From: an uncultured bacterium
GTDB taxonomy: Bacteria > Bacteroidota > Bacteroidia > Bacteroidales > Bacteroidaceae
Assembly (NCBI GenBank): GCA_905215575.1
Contig: CAJMQV010000003.1
Location: 16,820-80,819 of the forward strand
Direction: 5' to 3'
Length of the DNA: 64,000 nucleotides
This document shows, one piece after another, positions 14,626 to 23,889 of this stretch. Made by a program: the position numbers and the translations under genes. The notes under the pieces are model-generated. The model saw only the letters and a list, made by a program, of their open reading frames with translations, was not told the DNA's origin and searched no databases. The first letter of the stretch is position 1, and every line of letters starts with the position of its first letter.

Positions 14626-15267
14626 TCAAAATTGCGGTGTAAGCAGAGCTTCTGTGGCCTGGATCAGTTCCTGGGGCAACTGGAAACGCTGGTCGTTTTC
14701 TTCGCTTCGGATGGCTTCGATAAAGTGCGGCCATTCCCGGCTGTATACTTCATACATATGTTGGTTTGCGGCATTGTCGCTTTGGGCAGACTGCTGGCTG
14801 TGTCGGGTATTGGCATAGCGGTCGCAGAGTTTGACCAATGGGGCATAGGGAGTACTGCGGATACCGGCATAATAATGTGCTCCGGCACGTTCGCTTCGGG
14901 TGCGTCCCTTGTCGTTGGTCAGCGCATAGACAATCTCTGCCGCTGTCAGCGCCTGCTCTTCGGTCATGAAGTGGGCGGCCAGTTTGCGCACATCGTTATA
15001 AGACAGTCGGGCGTCTTCGATGCTGTCGTGGTAATAGGCACCGAAAATCAGAGGCAGAATATCTTCTTCCGTGGCAATGGTTTCATGTCCGTAGGCTATT
15101 GCGGCATCGGCCACCATGCAGAGATGATAACCATAGGGCAGGGTGTGGTCATAGGTCTGTCCCACACTCTGGTGCAAGGCGCAGGCTGCATTGCGTATTT
15201 GGGTCACCTCCTGTTGATGCGCCTCGATAAAGGTTTGAAATGCTTCTTTGTTCATGGTAATATTCAT
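14626..15267 (-). CDS. HD-domain phosphohydrolase
   Basis: A 213-aa protein. 'AYYHDSIEDARLSYNDVRKL' carries the HD metal pair of the RelA/SpoT-type HD superfamily, an upstream His lies in 'YGYHLCMVADAA', and 'LVKLCDRYANTRH' supplies the late Asp of the same superfamily. It probably hydrolyses a nucleotide or a (p)ppGpp-like phosphoester; no synthetase or TGS domain is present. An alternative ATG is at 15255. It is the last gene of a minus-strand operon behind the flavin reductase (6-bp gap) and the alcohol dehydrogenase. Confidence 0.8.
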   Translation of the reverse strand: MNITMNKEAFQTFIEAHQQEVTQIRNAACALHQSVGQTYDHTLPYGYHLCMVADAAIAYGHETIATEEDILPLIFGAYYHDSIEDARLSYNDVRKLAAHFMTEEQALTAAEIVYALTNDKGRTRSERAGAHYYAGIRSTPYAPLVKLCDRYANTRHSQQSAQSDNAANQHMYEVYSREWPHFIEAIRSEENDQRFQLPQELIQATEALLTPQF

Positions 15268-15273
15268 GATCGT

Positions 15274-15834
15274 TTACTTCAGTTTCTTACCGTCAGAAAA
15301 GGCTTTTCCTACTTCTGCGCCGATCACATGATATTTGTGGTGGATCGGATCGTAGGTAATGGGCTGCAGACGCATCAGGTCAATGCTTCCTTCTTCGTTC
15401 AGAATACTTTCGTCGGCAGAGATGTTCACGATGCGTCCTACCATGTGGCAACTTTCCGGATCGTAGGATACCAGTTCGCACTCCAGGGTCATGGGCAATT
15501 CCTCAATTACCGGAGCGTTTACAAATTCTGATTTGACGGTATGGAATCCGGATTTGTTCATTTTGTCGGCTTCCTTATTGCCGGATACAAGTCCCAGATA
15601 GTCGCATGCCGCTACATGATCGGCGGTGGCCATACTTACGGTAAAGGCTTTTGTGCTCAGGATATTCTGAGTTGTCTTATGGTTGTCGGCCAGACAGATT
15701 CCGACCATGTCGTCCGTATGGATGCCGCCCCAGGCTGCGTTTATGGCATTGGGCTTGCCGGCTTCGTCGTAGGCGGCCACGATAAATACGGGCATCGGAT
15801 ACAACCAGGTTTTTGTTCCAAAATTCTTTCTCAT
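15274..15834 (-). CDS. Flavin reductase-like FMN-binding protein
   Basis: A 186-aa protein of the flavin reductase/FlaRed family. 'YPMPVFIVAAYDEAGKPNAI' and 'AWGGIHTDDMVGICLADNHK' are the FMN-contact strands, followed by 'FTVSMATADHVAACDYLGLV', 'MTLECELVSYDPESCHMVGR' and the closing strands. Such proteins bind FMN and transfer electrons from NAD(P)H or ferredoxin. It is cytoplasmic and of usual family length. It sits between the alcohol dehydrogenase (13 bp) and the HD hydrolase (6 bp), suggesting one transcript. Confidence 0.87.
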   Translation of the reverse strand: MRKNFGTKTWLYPMPVFIVAAYDEAGKPNAINAAWGGIHTDDMVGICLADNHKTTQNILSTKAFTVSMATADHVAACDYLGLVSGNKEADKMNKSGFHTVKSEFVNAPVIEELPMTLECELVSYDPESCHMVGRIVNISADESILNEEGSIDLMRLQPITYDPIHHKYHVIGAEVGKAFSDGKKLK

Positions 15835-15847
15835 AATCTTCTTGTTT

Positions 15848-16882
15848 TTATACGGTAATTGCTACTTTGATCACTCCGTCCAGGTGGTGTTCAAAGAGAT
15901 GATAGGCTTTTTCTATTTCCTGTAAAGGGAAGCGGTGGGTGATCAGTGGCGTGGTGTCAATCTTGCCGTCGGCTATCAGCCGGAGAATTTCGGCGCAGTC
16001 GCAACCGTCCACACCGCCGGTCTTGAAGGTCAGGTTCTTGCCATACATGTCGGGTAACGGGAGCGTTTGAGGCCGGTCGTAAAGAGCTACAACCGTAACA
16101 ATCGCGTTGGGACGGGCACATTGCCATGCCAGTTGGAACGTGTCTGATGCTCCGGCCACTTCGATCACGACATCGGCTCCTCCGTGGTCACTGTTCTGGC
16201 GGACAAAATCCGCGCATTCGTCCGGTGTGACCACCAGTACGTCGGGATAGTGCTTCCGAATGAAACGGATGCGTTCTTCTGACTTTTCACAAAGAATAAT
16301 GCGTCGAGGTTTCTTCAACTGTACGCAAAGCAGGGTACAGATACCGGTCGGTCCGCCTCCGATCAGAAGTACGGTGTCTTCGGAAGTGATTTCCGAGATG
16401 CGGGCAGCCCAGAATCCGGTAGCCAGAATATCACCGACAAAAAGAGCCTGCTCGTCGCTCACTCCCTCCGGGATACGGTTCAGGCCCTGATCGGCATAAG
16501 GCACCCGTACGAATTCAGTCTGTCCGCCGTCAATGCGGCATCCCAAAGCCCAACCGCCATTCGGGTCCTGACAGTTGTTTACATAGCCCTTACGGCAGAA
16601 AAAACATTCCCCGCAGAAGGTTTCTACATTTACGGTCACCCGGTCGCCGGGCTTTACAGTGGTTACTTCCGCACCGGTCTGCTCTACAATGCCCACCATT
16701 TCGTGGCCCACGGTAATGCCAGGAACGGCCCGGGGCACAGAGCCGTGCTTGATATGCAGGTCGCTTGTGCAGATGCTGCTCATCGTTATCCGTACGATGG
16801 CATCGCGCGGATCCTGAATCTGTGGCACTGGTTTGTCGGTCCAGGCGAATTTTCCCTGTTCAATATAAGTATATGCTAACAT
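15848..16882 (-). CDS. Zinc-dependent alcohol dehydrogenase (MDR family)
   Basis: A 344-aa medium-chain dehydrogenase. C38 ('SSICTSDLH'), H60/E61 ('VGHEMVG') and the later Cys/His region bind catalytic zinc. C90, C93, C96 and C104 in 'CGECFFCRKGYVNNC' form the structural zinc lobe. 'LLIGGGPTGICTLL' (about 170-180) is the NAD(P)-binding loop. It should oxidise secondary alcohols or reduce ketones or aldehydes in the cytoplasm. The closest type is threonine/butanediol/isopropanol-dehydrogenase-like, but the substrate is not readable. It is the first gene of the operon with the flavin reductase and HD hydrolase. Confidence 0.9.
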   Translation of the reverse strand: MLAYTYIEQGKFAWTDKPVPQIQDPRDAIVRITMSSICTSDLHIKHGSVPRAVPGITVGHEMVGIVEQTGAEVTTVKPGDRVTVNVETFCGECFFCRKGYVNNCQDPNGGWALGCRIDGGQTEFVRVPYADQGLNRIPEGVSDEQALFVGDILATGFWAARISEITSEDTVLLIGGGPTGICTLLCVQLKKPRRIILCEKSEERIRFIRKHYPDVLVVTPDECADFVRQNSDHGGADVVIEVAGASDTFQLAWQCARPNAIVTVVALYDRPQTLPLPDMYGKNLTFKTGGVDGCDCAEILRLIADGKIDTTPLITHRFPLQEIEKAYHLFEHHLDGVIKVAITV

Positions 16883-17059
16883 AAGATTTCATTTTCAGTC
16901 TATACAAAAATACGGATTTTAATTCAGAAAAGTTTCTTTATCCCGACTTATTTGAAACTTTTCTCTATCTTCGCAAATAAACCTTGAAACATCTTTTGGG
17001 TGACTTGGTTTGAGCCTGTTCTCTTGACATGGTTACCGGATAAAATTACTATATAAATA

Positions 17060-18460
17060 ATGAAAAAGAAATTATTGGCGTTATTGCTCCTGTTTGGAGC
17101 TTCATGTTATTCTGTAAGTGCAAAATCCGATTCGGTGGGACCGGTTCCCGCGGCCCATCAGCTGAAATGGCATGAGGCGGAGATCGGAGTGGTGTTTCAT
17201 TATGACCTGCATGTGTTCGACGGTAAGGTGTATGGTCAGGGAAATAACCGGATAACCCCGGTTGAGGATTACAATATTTTTCATCCGGACAGTCTGGATA
17301 CCGATCAGTGGATTCGTGCGGCCAAAGCGGCCGGTGCCAAGTTTGCCATTCTGACGGCAACGCATGAAACCGGTTTCGGTCTGTGGCAGAGTGATGTGAA
17401 TCCTTATTGCTTGAAGGCGGTGAAATGGCGGGATGGCAAAGGGGATATTGTGCGGGATTTTGTCAATTCATGCCGCAAATATGATGTGCAACCGGGTATT
17501 TATATCGGAATCCGCTGGAATTCTTTGTTTGGTATCCATAATTTCAAGGCTGAAGGAGAAGGGGAGTTTGCCCGCAATCGTCAGCAATGGTACAAACGGC
17601 TGTGTGAAAAGATGGTTGAAGAGATCTGTACCCGTTACGGCGATCTGTTTATGATCTGGTTTGATGGAGGGGCGGACGATCCGAAAGGATTAGGTCCCGA
17701 TGTGGAACCGATTGTGAACCGTTATCAGCCGAACTGTTTGTTTTATCATAATGTGAACCGGGCCGATTTGCGTTGGGGCGGTTCGGAAAGCGGTACTGTC
17801 GGTTATCCCTGTTGGTCGAGTTTCCCATATCCTTACAGCCACAGCAATACAACCGAAAAAGTAATGGACCATAATAAATTGCTGGCTCATGGTGATCCCG
17901 AAGGAAAATATTGGGTGCCGGCTATGGCGGATACTCCTTTGCGTGGGTATAACGGGCGGCATGAATGGTTTTGGGAGCCGGGAGATGACGACCGGGCGGT
18001 CTATCCGTTGGAAAACCTGATGGATATGTATGAAAAGTCTGTGGGACGGAATGCAACTCTGATGGTGGGACTGACTCCTAATCCGGATGGACTTATTCCT
18101 GCCGGAGATGTGGCGCGCTTGCAGGAGTGGGGAGCGGAAATCCGTCGCCGTTTCGGTACTCCTTTGGCACAGACTTCAGCAATCGGAAAGCAGAAACTGT
18201 CACTGAAACTGGATAAGGCACAGCCTGTGAATTATTATCAGATACAGGAGGATATTACTAAAGGTGAACGTATTCGTGCCTATCGGGTAGAGGCTCGTGT
18301 AGACGGTAAGTGGGTTACTGTGGCCAAGGGTTCTTCGGTAGGGCACAAACGGATAGAAGCTTTTCCGGAAACCAATGCCCGCGAGTTCCGGCTGGTAGTT
18401 GAGCAGAGTACGGCTGAGCCGCAAATCCGGGATTTCAGTATTTTTAGTGTCAAACTTTGA
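17060..18460 (+). CDS. Secreted alpha-L-fucosidase, GH29
   Basis: A 466-aa protein with a Sec signal peptide (about 1-21, 'LLALLLLFGASCYSVSA'). The catalytic TIM barrel of GH29 begins near 'EIGVVFHYDLHVF'. 'FAILTATHETGFGLWQ' and 'FMIWFDGGADD' follow, the latter with the likely nucleophile D202. The C-terminal ~100 residues form a beta-rich, galactose-binding-like module. It releases terminal L-fucose from host mucin or milk glycans in the periplasm or at the surface. It stands alone, without SusC/D neighbours, and ends at a strong bidirectional terminator. Confidence 0.92.
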   Translation: MKKKLLALLLLFGASCYSVSAKSDSVGPVPAAHQLKWHEAEIGVVFHYDLHVFDGKVYGQGNNRITPVEDYNIFHPDSLDTDQWIRAAKAAGAKFAILTATHETGFGLWQSDVNPYCLKAVKWRDGKGDIVRDFVNSCRKYDVQPGIYIGIRWNSLFGIHNFKAEGEGEFARNRQQWYKRLCEKMVEEICTRYGDLFMIWFDGGADDPKGLGPDVEPIVNRYQPNCLFYHNVNRADLRWGGSESGTVGYPCWSSFPYPYSHSNTTEKVMDHNKLLAHGDPEGKYWVPAMADTPLRGYNGRHEWFWEPGDDDRAVYPLENLMDMYEKSVGRNATLMVGLTPNPDGLIPAGDVARLQEWGAEIRRRFGTPLAQTSAIGKQKLSLKLDKAQPVNYYQIQEDITKGERIRAYRVEARVDGKWVTVAKGSSVGHKRIEAFPETNAREFRLVVEQSTAEPQIRDFSIFSVKL

Positions 18461-18480
18461 TAGCGACATACATGATAAGA

Positions 18481-18530
18481 ATAAGGAAACTCCCCAAAGT
18501 CAGGAAACGGCTTTGGGGAATTTCCTTATT
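18481..18530. terminator. Bidirectional terminator between the fucosidase and trmH-like genes
   Basis: AAGGAAAcTCCCCAAAG pairs with CTTTGGGGAaTTTCCTT. The stop codon of the minus-strand methyltransferase (18526) lies inside the stem, so the terminator is shared by both convergent genes. Confidence 0.85.
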
Positions 18531-19323
18531 TGTTCAGTTCCCAAAAGGCAACGGCCGATGCGGCAGCCACGTTCAGAGAGTCCACTCCATGTGCCATGGG
18601 GATGCGGACCACGTAATCGGCATTCTCAATGGCCTGTTGAGGCAGACCGTCGCCTTCTGTTCCCAAAATAAGAGCCAGACGAGGTTCTTCTTTCAGAATC
18701 GGATTGTCCAAAGTGACGGATTTTTCGGTCAGAGCCAATGCTGCCGTGCGGAAGCCTAATTGCTTCAGCTCTTTTATGGGGTCTTCACTCCAGGTCCAGG
18801 GAACCAGAAACACACTGCCCATGGAAACCCTTACGGCACGTCGGTTCAGCGGATCACAGGAATCACGGGTAAGCACAACGGCATCAATGCCTAAAGCGGC
18901 GGCCGAACGGAAAATGGCTCCAATGTTGGTGGTATCTACTACGCCGTGAATTACGGCAACTCGTCGGGCATCCTTGCAGATTTCTTCTATCAGCGGAGGA
19001 CGTTTGCGTTGCATGGCGCAAAGCACTCCTCGGGTCAGGGTGTATCCTGTGAGATGCGATAGGAGCTCACGTGCACCAGTATATACGGGAATATCTCCGC
19101 ACTGCCGGATGATGTCGGCGGCATCGCCGGTGATGTGTTTGGCTTCGCAGAGTATGGCTTTCGGCTCATATCCGGCATCGAGAGCCACACGGATTACTTT
19201 TGGACTTTCGGCGATGAAGATCCCCCGTTCGGGATCCAGTCTGTTTCGTAGCTGAGCTTCGGTCAATGAGCTGAATATTTCTACTCCGGGATGATCCAAT
19301 GATTGAATTTCTATGATAGGCAT
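18526..19323 (-). CDS. TrmH/SpoU-family RNA 2'-O-methyltransferase
   Basis: A 265-aa protein with an N-terminal substrate-binding domain (about 1-105) and a C-terminal SPOUT knot domain with the three TrmH motifs: 'VDTTNIGAIFRSAAALG', 'ALILGTEGDGL' and 'IPMAHGVDSLNVAAASA'. It uses S-adenosylmethionine to methylate a ribose 2'-OH in tRNA or rRNA. The exact target (tRNA G18, 23S G2251 or another) cannot be assigned from the sequence. It is a single gene, convergent with the fucosidase. Confidence 0.9.
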   Translation of the reverse strand: MPIIEIQSLDHPGVEIFSSLTEAQLRNRLDPERGIFIAESPKVIRVALDAGYEPKAILCEAKHITGDAADIIRQCGDIPVYTGARELLSHLTGYTLTRGVLCAMQRKRPPLIEEICKDARRVAVIHGVVDTTNIGAIFRSAAALGIDAVVLTRDSCDPLNRRAVRVSMGSVFLVPWTWSEDPIKELKQLGFRTAALALTEKSVTLDNPILKEEPRLALILGTEGDGLPQQAIENADYVVRIPMAHGVDSLNVAAASAVAFWELNK

Positions 19324-19430
19324 GAAAGTTTTGAAGTATTTTGAAAGTTATGGGACAAAGAATGTATATTTATGTTTCAGATAAAGGAACTTATGGCCTT
19401 TATGGGATTTCCTTTTTTAGAAGTGTCGCT

Positions 19431-19733
19431 TTACTCTATCACTTCCAGAAGAAAGCTTACGGGACGGAAGCCGTCGTTGCAGGAAATCATGGCCGAGTGT
19501 TCGTTCTTCATCCATCCGTCGTAAAAGTTTCCGCCTCCATGTGCCAGGACCATGACAAACGGCAGCATGCTTTGCCATGCACTTTCACAAAGTCCCTGTG
19601 GCTTGTTACCGTTTTCAGAAATGAAAACCTGTCCTTCCTCTATATCACATGCGTGTTCAATCGGATTTTCATATTTTTCCATCAAATCCAGATAGCAGGC
19701 TTTTCTCATTACTGTGATTCTGATTTTCTTCAT
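19431..19733 (-). CDS. TIGR04076 family protein
   Basis: A 100-aa protein with the family's regular pattern: 'MKKIRITVMRKACYLDL' at the start, a central Cys ('IEHACDIEEGQVF'), 'GLCESAWQSMLPFVMVLAHG' and a late Cys ('MISCNDGFRPVSFLLE'). Conserved Cys positions suggest a metal or redox role, but no biochemical function is established for this family. It is a single small gene with no partner. Confidence 0.75.
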   Translation of the reverse strand: MKKIRITVMRKACYLDLMEKYENPIEHACDIEEGQVFISENGNKPQGLCESAWQSMLPFVMVLAHGGGNFYDGWMKNEHSAMISCNDGFRPVSFLLEVIE

Positions 19734-19821
19734 ATCTTTCCGGATAACTGTTTTGTTCTTTTCTTGGAAGGCAAAGTTATGATTTATTCGTTATTGAGAT
19801 AAATTCTTTATTCGGTTTTTA

Positions 19822-19850
19822 TTGATTCGCACTGAAAACACGTAACTTTG
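19822..19850 (+). promoter_or_regulatory. Promoter of the threonine aldolase gene
   Basis: TTG at 19822-19824 and TAacTTTG at 19843-19850, 18 bp apart, match the Bacteroidetes consensus. The ATG follows at 19879. Confidence 0.65.
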
Positions 19851-19878
19851 TATAACTATAAATAATAAAGGAAACATA

Positions 19879-20904
19879 ATGATACATTTCAATTCTGATT
19901 ATATGGCGGGAGCGCATCCCGAAGTGATGCGTCGTTTGATGGAAACGAATCTGGAACAGACTGTCGGTTACGGTATGGATGCTTATACCATTCATGCGAA
20001 GGATTTGATCCGTGAGGCTTGTAATACTCCAAATGCCGCAGTGCATCTGTTGGTTGGAGGAACACAGACCAACGCTACGGTTATCGATGCTTTGTTGTGT
20101 CGTCATGAGGGTGTTTTGGCCGCGGAAACAGCTCATATCAATGTACATGAGTCGGGAGCTATTGAAGCAACCGGCCATAAAGTGCTTACTTTGCCACAGC
20201 ACGACGGAAAACTTCTGGCTTCAGAAATAGATACTTTTATCACAGATTTCTATCGGGACGAAACCTATGAGCATATGGTTGCTCCGGGGATGGTGTATAT
20301 ATCCCATCCTACAGAGTTGGGAACTTTGTACTCGCTTTCGGAACTGGAAGCCATTAGCGAAGTCTGCCATCGGGCCGGCATTCCGCTTTATCTGGACGGG
20401 GCGCGTTTGGGATATGCCCTGTCAGCTCCTTCGTCGGATGTTACGTTGCAGGATATAGCCCGCCTTTGCGATGTGTTTTATATAGGAGGCACAAAGGTTG
20501 GGGCTTTGTTTGGTGAGGCTGTTGTTGCGGCTGATCCGAACCGCTTGCCTCATTTCTATCCGTTGATCAAGCAGCACGGAGCTTTATTGGCTAAAGGGCG
20601 TCTGCTCGGAGTGCAGTTTGAAACTTTGTTTGTGGATGGTCTTTATGAACGTATTGGAGAGCATGCCGTGCGCCTGGCTTTGAAACTGAAGGAGGCTTTC
20701 CGGAGCAAAGGATACCGCCTTTTCTTGGATTCGCCAACCAATCAGCAGTTTGTCTGTCTGCCTAACACGGTGATTGACCGTTTGTCGGAACAGGTTACAT
20801 TCGAATTGTGGGGACCGCGCGGAGAAACAGAAACTGTGGTGCGTTTCGTGACGAGTTGGGCTACTCGGGAAGAGGATGTTGACACCTTGATTTCCTTATT
20901 GTAG
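19879..20904 (+). CDS. ltaE: Low-specificity L-threonine aldolase-like PLP enzyme
   Basis: A 341-aa fold-type I PLP enzyme. 'MAGAHPEVMRRLMETN' is the start typical of threonine aldolases, 'HINVHESGAIEATGHKVL' is the active-site His region, 'YLDGARLGYAL' gives the PLP-binding Asp, and 'FYIGGTKVGALFGEAVV' carries the Schiff-base Lys in the GGTK context. It cleaves L-threonine or L-allo-threonine to glycine and acetaldehyde in the cytoplasm. It is a single gene with its own promoter and a strong terminator. Confidence 0.88.
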   Translation: MIHFNSDYMAGAHPEVMRRLMETNLEQTVGYGMDAYTIHAKDLIREACNTPNAAVHLLVGGTQTNATVIDALLCRHEGVLAAETAHINVHESGAIEATGHKVLTLPQHDGKLLASEIDTFITDFYRDETYEHMVAPGMVYISHPTELGTLYSLSELEAISEVCHRAGIPLYLDGARLGYALSAPSSDVTLQDIARLCDVFYIGGTKVGALFGEAVVAADPNRLPHFYPLIKQHGALLAKGRLLGVQFETLFVDGLYERIGEHAVRLALKLKEAFRSKGYRLFLDSPTNQQFVCLPNTVIDRLSEQVTFELWGPRGETETVVRFVTSWATREEDVDTLISLL

Positions 20905-20910
20905 TTTCAG

Positions 20911-20960
20911 AATGATTCTGCTCCTATTATAATGTATTTGAAAGGGGCAGAATCATTTTT
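20911..20960 (+). terminator. Terminator after ltaE
   Basis: AATGATTCTGCtCC pairs with GGgGCAGAATCATT, followed by TTTT at 20957-20960. Confidence 0.85.
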
Positions 20961-21007
20961 ATGACAGGGTAAATGGTTAAATGTTTTACTAAATAAAAAT
21001 AAAGTAT

Positions 21008-21015
21008 TAACTTTG
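21008..21015 (+). promoter_or_regulatory. -7 promoter box of the MarR efflux operon
   Basis: TAacTTTG, 27 bp ahead of the MarR ATG at 21043, fits the Bacteroidetes -7 consensus in an AT-rich context. MarR autoregulation at or near this site is expected from the family. Confidence 0.55.
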
Positions 21016-21042
21016 CAGCGCAAATAAAAAAATAAAGTTTTG

Positions 21043-21489
21043 ATGCAGGAAAAAGTAAATAACACTTCGCGTGAGTGTTTGCGTCAGTTGATTCGTACCC
21101 GTATGGCTTCCCGACAGGCCATGCAGCGCTTTTTGAAAAATGTAGGAGCAGACATCACTTTTGAGATGTTACAGATTATGAGTTGCCTTTGGTCTGAACA
21201 GGGAGTTAGCCAACAAGTACTGGCCGAGCGTACGGCAAAAGATAAGGCTTGCCTGACTAATTTGATGTTGAATCTGGAGCGTAAGGGATATGTTTGTCGT
21301 AAGGAAGATATTCATGACCGTCGTAACAAACTGGTATTTCTGACAGAAGAAGGAGAAGCTTTCCGTCGTTGGTTGGTTCCTCAGCTGAAAGAATACTACA
21401 AGCGTTTGGATGATCTGATGGGAGAAGAAAAACTAAAACATATTCAGGAACTGCTTCAGGAGTTACAACATGCGTTGGAAACCTATTAA
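21043..21489 (+). CDS. MarR-family transcriptional regulator
   Basis: A 148-aa winged-helix repressor. 'VSQQVLAERTAKDKACLTNL' is the recognition helix region, 'LERKGYVCRKEDIHDRRNK' is the wing, and 'LVFLTEEGEAFRRWL' begins the dimerisation helices. It probably senses a toxic small molecule and releases the efflux operon that it heads. The TolC gene starts inside its 3' end (20-bp overlap), which couples their translation. The ATG at 21043 is preferred over an adjacent in-frame TTG. Confidence 0.9.
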   Translation: MQEKVNNTSRECLRQLIRTRMASRQAMQRFLKNVGADITFEMLQIMSCLWSEQGVSQQVLAERTAKDKACLTNLMLNLERKGYVCRKEDIHDRRNKLVFLTEEGEAFRRWLVPQLKEYYKRLDDLMGEEKLKHIQELLQELQHALETY

Positions 21490-22786
21490 TTTGCTGGTCT
21501 TCCTCATAGGACTATGGGGGAAGGCCGATAATATTCATGCACGACAGGACACACTTTTTTTGTCATTACCTCAACTCTTCGAACGGGTTAGTCAGGAGCA
21601 TCTTCGTCTGGCGGCCGATCGGTTGAAAGAGAATATAGCCAGAGAGCAGGCCCGTACGGCTCGTACGGCTCGCCTTCCAGAGATAAATATTGGTTTGAAA
21701 GGCGGTTATTTAGGGCAACCCATAGTGTGGCAACATGGTTTGAGTGACGCTACGCGTCCCGAGTCGCCCGACTGGCAGCAGAATTATACCTTTGATTTTT
21801 CGCAACCGGTTTATCAGGGCGGACGCATCCGTTATGCTATTCGTCAGGCTGATTTGGCCCAGGAACTTGCCACGTTGCAGACTGAGGCTGACTGTGCGGA
21901 AATCAAGCTGACTTTATTGGATCAGTATCTTTCTCTGTTCAGTCTTTACAAGCAATGCCGTGTGTTGCAGCGCAATATTGAAGAATCGGAACAGCGGTTG
22001 AAGAATATACGCCGTATGTGTGAGGAGGGAGTGATTACCAATAATGATGTGTTGCGCAGTGAGATGCAATTGACCGACAATCGTCTGTCACTGTCTGAAA
22101 CGCAGAATAATATTCGCTTGGTGTCACAGCAGTTGGACATTCTGCTTGGCATGGATGAGCAACTGCTGCTTGTTCCCGATACGGCTTTGCTGGAACAGGA
22201 TTGTCCGATCGTTTCATACGAAGACTATGTCGATCGGGCTTATGCTGTGGAACCATCCATGCGTCTGTTGCAGAAACAGACGGAAATGGCTCAGAATCAG
22301 ATTCGCCTGACGCAGGCAGAGCAAATGCCCCGTCTGTCGCTTTACGCTTCGAATACTCTGGCCCGGCCGATCACGCGCACCATGGCCGATTTGTATAACA
22401 ACAGCTGGAATGTGGGGCTTACGTTTTCTTATTCTTTGTCCTCGCTTTATCAGAACCGTCATCGCATGAGTGAGGCACGCCAACAGGTGAAGCTTTTGCA
22501 AAATACTGCGGACCAGAGCCGTCAGCAAATCCGTATGGCAGTTCAGAAAGCTTTGTTGAAGCATCGCGAGGCATTGGATCGGGTAGAGGCAATGAAGCTT
22601 TCTGTCCGTCAGGCCGAGGAGAACTATCGTATTATGAACAACCGCTATCTGAATCAGTTGGCCATACTTACGGACCTGCTCGATGCGGACAATTTGCGGT
22701 TGAATGCGGAATTGCAACTAACTACAGCCCGTACCCGGGCACTTTATACCTATTATGAATTGCAGCGCATGATAGGCAATTTATAA
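21470..22786 (+). CDS. TolC-family outer-membrane efflux protein
   Basis: A 438-aa protein with a signal sequence (about 1-24) and two repeats of outer-membrane efflux protein coiled coils ('LAADRLKENIAREQARTART', 'RLKNIRRMCEEGVITNNDVL', 'ENYRIMNNRYLNQLAILTDL'). It forms a trimeric channel that links to the EmrA-like adaptor encoded next. It overlaps marR by 20 bp and is followed by the adaptor gene after 26 bp. Confidence 0.9.
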   Translation: MRWKPINLLVFLIGLWGKADNIHARQDTLFLSLPQLFERVSQEHLRLAADRLKENIAREQARTARTARLPEINIGLKGGYLGQPIVWQHGLSDATRPESPDWQQNYTFDFSQPVYQGGRIRYAIRQADLAQELATLQTEADCAEIKLTLLDQYLSLFSLYKQCRVLQRNIEESEQRLKNIRRMCEEGVITNNDVLRSEMQLTDNRLSLSETQNNIRLVSQQLDILLGMDEQLLLVPDTALLEQDCPIVSYEDYVDRAYAVEPSMRLLQKQTEMAQNQIRLTQAEQMPRLSLYASNTLARPITRTMADLYNNSWNVGLTFSYSLSSLYQNRHRMSEARQQVKLLQNTADQSRQQIRMAVQKALLKHREALDRVEAMKLSVRQAEENYRIMNNRYLNQLAILTDLLDADNLRLNAELQLTTARTRALYTYYELQRMIGNL

Positions 22787-22812
22787 TTCAGAATCTTTAG
22801 TCCTAATAGAAT

Positions 22813-23889
22813 ATGTCAAAGTCATTCATTCAAATCCGATATGAGCGCCTGAAAAAGAAAAAGCGCCGGAATATCATCTTGAACATCGTATGTTTGCTTA
22901 TTGCCGGTTCCGGTCTGGCCTGGACCGCCAATTATTTCTGGCGTTACATCAGTTATGAGATTACGAATGATGCTTTTGTCGATCAGTATGTGGCACCGGT
23001 CAATGTCCGTGTGTCGGGATATATTCAGGAAGTGCGTTTTCGGGAACATCAGTATGTACATGCGGGAGATACTTTGGTCGTACTTGATAACCGTGAATAT
23101 CTGATTCGTCAGAAGGAGGCGGAGGCCGCCTTGTTGGATGCCAAGGGCGAAGGCCAAGTGCTGGCTTCTGGCATACGCACCTCGCAAAGTCGTATTGATG
23201 AGCAGGATGCCAACCTGGCCGAAGCGAAAGCCAAACTGTGGCAGGCTGAGCAGGATTACCACCGTTATGAGCGTCTGTTGCAGGAAGAGTCCGTTCCGCG
23301 TCAGCAGTATGATCAGATGAAGGCTGCCTACGAAGCTGCTCAGGCACGCTATGATGCTTTGCTGAAGCAAAAGGAAGCGGCTCATTCGCAATATGATGAG
23401 GCTACCCATAAGCAAGTGGGAGTGCAGGCCGGTGTGCTGCGTGCCGAGGCGGCACTCGATCTGGCCAATCTGAATCTTTCTTACACAGTGGTCACCGCTC
23501 CTTATAGTGGCTATATGGGGCGCCGTACTCTGGAGCCGGGGCAATATGTCTCTGCCGGACAGACTTTGTCTTATCTGGTACGTCAGTCCGGCAAGTGGAT
23601 TACCGCCAATTATCGTGAAACCCAGATTGCTCATATTTATATCGGACAGCCGGTACGTATTAAAGTGGATGGTATTCCCGGAAAAGTTTTTCAGGGCCAC
23701 GTCACGGCTATTTCCGAGGCTACAGGTTCCAAATACTCTTTGGTACCGACAGACAATTCTGCCGGTAACTTTGTGAAGGTACAGCAACGCATACCCGTTC
23801 GGATTGATCTTGACGATGTGGACGAGGAAAGCATGAGTCAGTTGCGTGCCGGTATGATGGTGGTTACAGAAGCGGAGCGGAAAAGATGA
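22813..23889 (+). CDS. HlyD/EmrA-type membrane-fusion protein
   Basis: A 358-aa protein with one N-terminal membrane anchor (about 20-45), a biotinyl-lipoyl-like segment ('NVRVSGYIQEVRFREHQYV' near 60-80), a long coiled coil (about 95-220, rich in A, E, Q and K) and a beta-barrel ('APYSGYMGRRTLEPGQYVSA'). It bridges the inner-membrane MFS pump and the TolC channel. Its stop overlaps the MFS start by 4 bp (ATGA), so the pair is translationally coupled. Confidence 0.9.
   Translation: MSKSFIQIRYERLKKKKRRNIILNIVCLLIAGSGLAWTANYFWRYISYEITNDAFVDQYVAPVNVRVSGYIQEVRFREHQYVHAGDTLVVLDNREYLIRQKEAEAALLDAKGEGQVLASGIRTSQSRIDEQDANLAEAKAKLWQAEQDYHRYERLLQEESVPRQQYDQMKAAYEAAQARYDALLKQKEAAHSQYDEATHKQVGVQAGVLRAEAALDLANLNLSYTVVTAPYSGYMGRRTLEPGQYVSAGQTLSYLVRQSGKWITANYRETQIAHIYIGQPVRIKVDGIPGKVFQGHVTAISEATGSKYSLVPTDNSAGNFVKVQQRIPVRIDLDDVDEESMSQLRAGMMVVTEAERKR

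Noticed and set aside
14572..15531. A 319-aa plus-strand ORF opposite the HD and flavin reductase genes
   Set aside because: It covers two identified minus-strand genes and the gap between them, and its sequence has no family features.
22822..23787. A 321-aa minus-strand ORF opposite the EmrA-like gene
   Set aside because: It is a mirror frame of a firmly identified membrane-fusion gene and lacks any recognisable motif.
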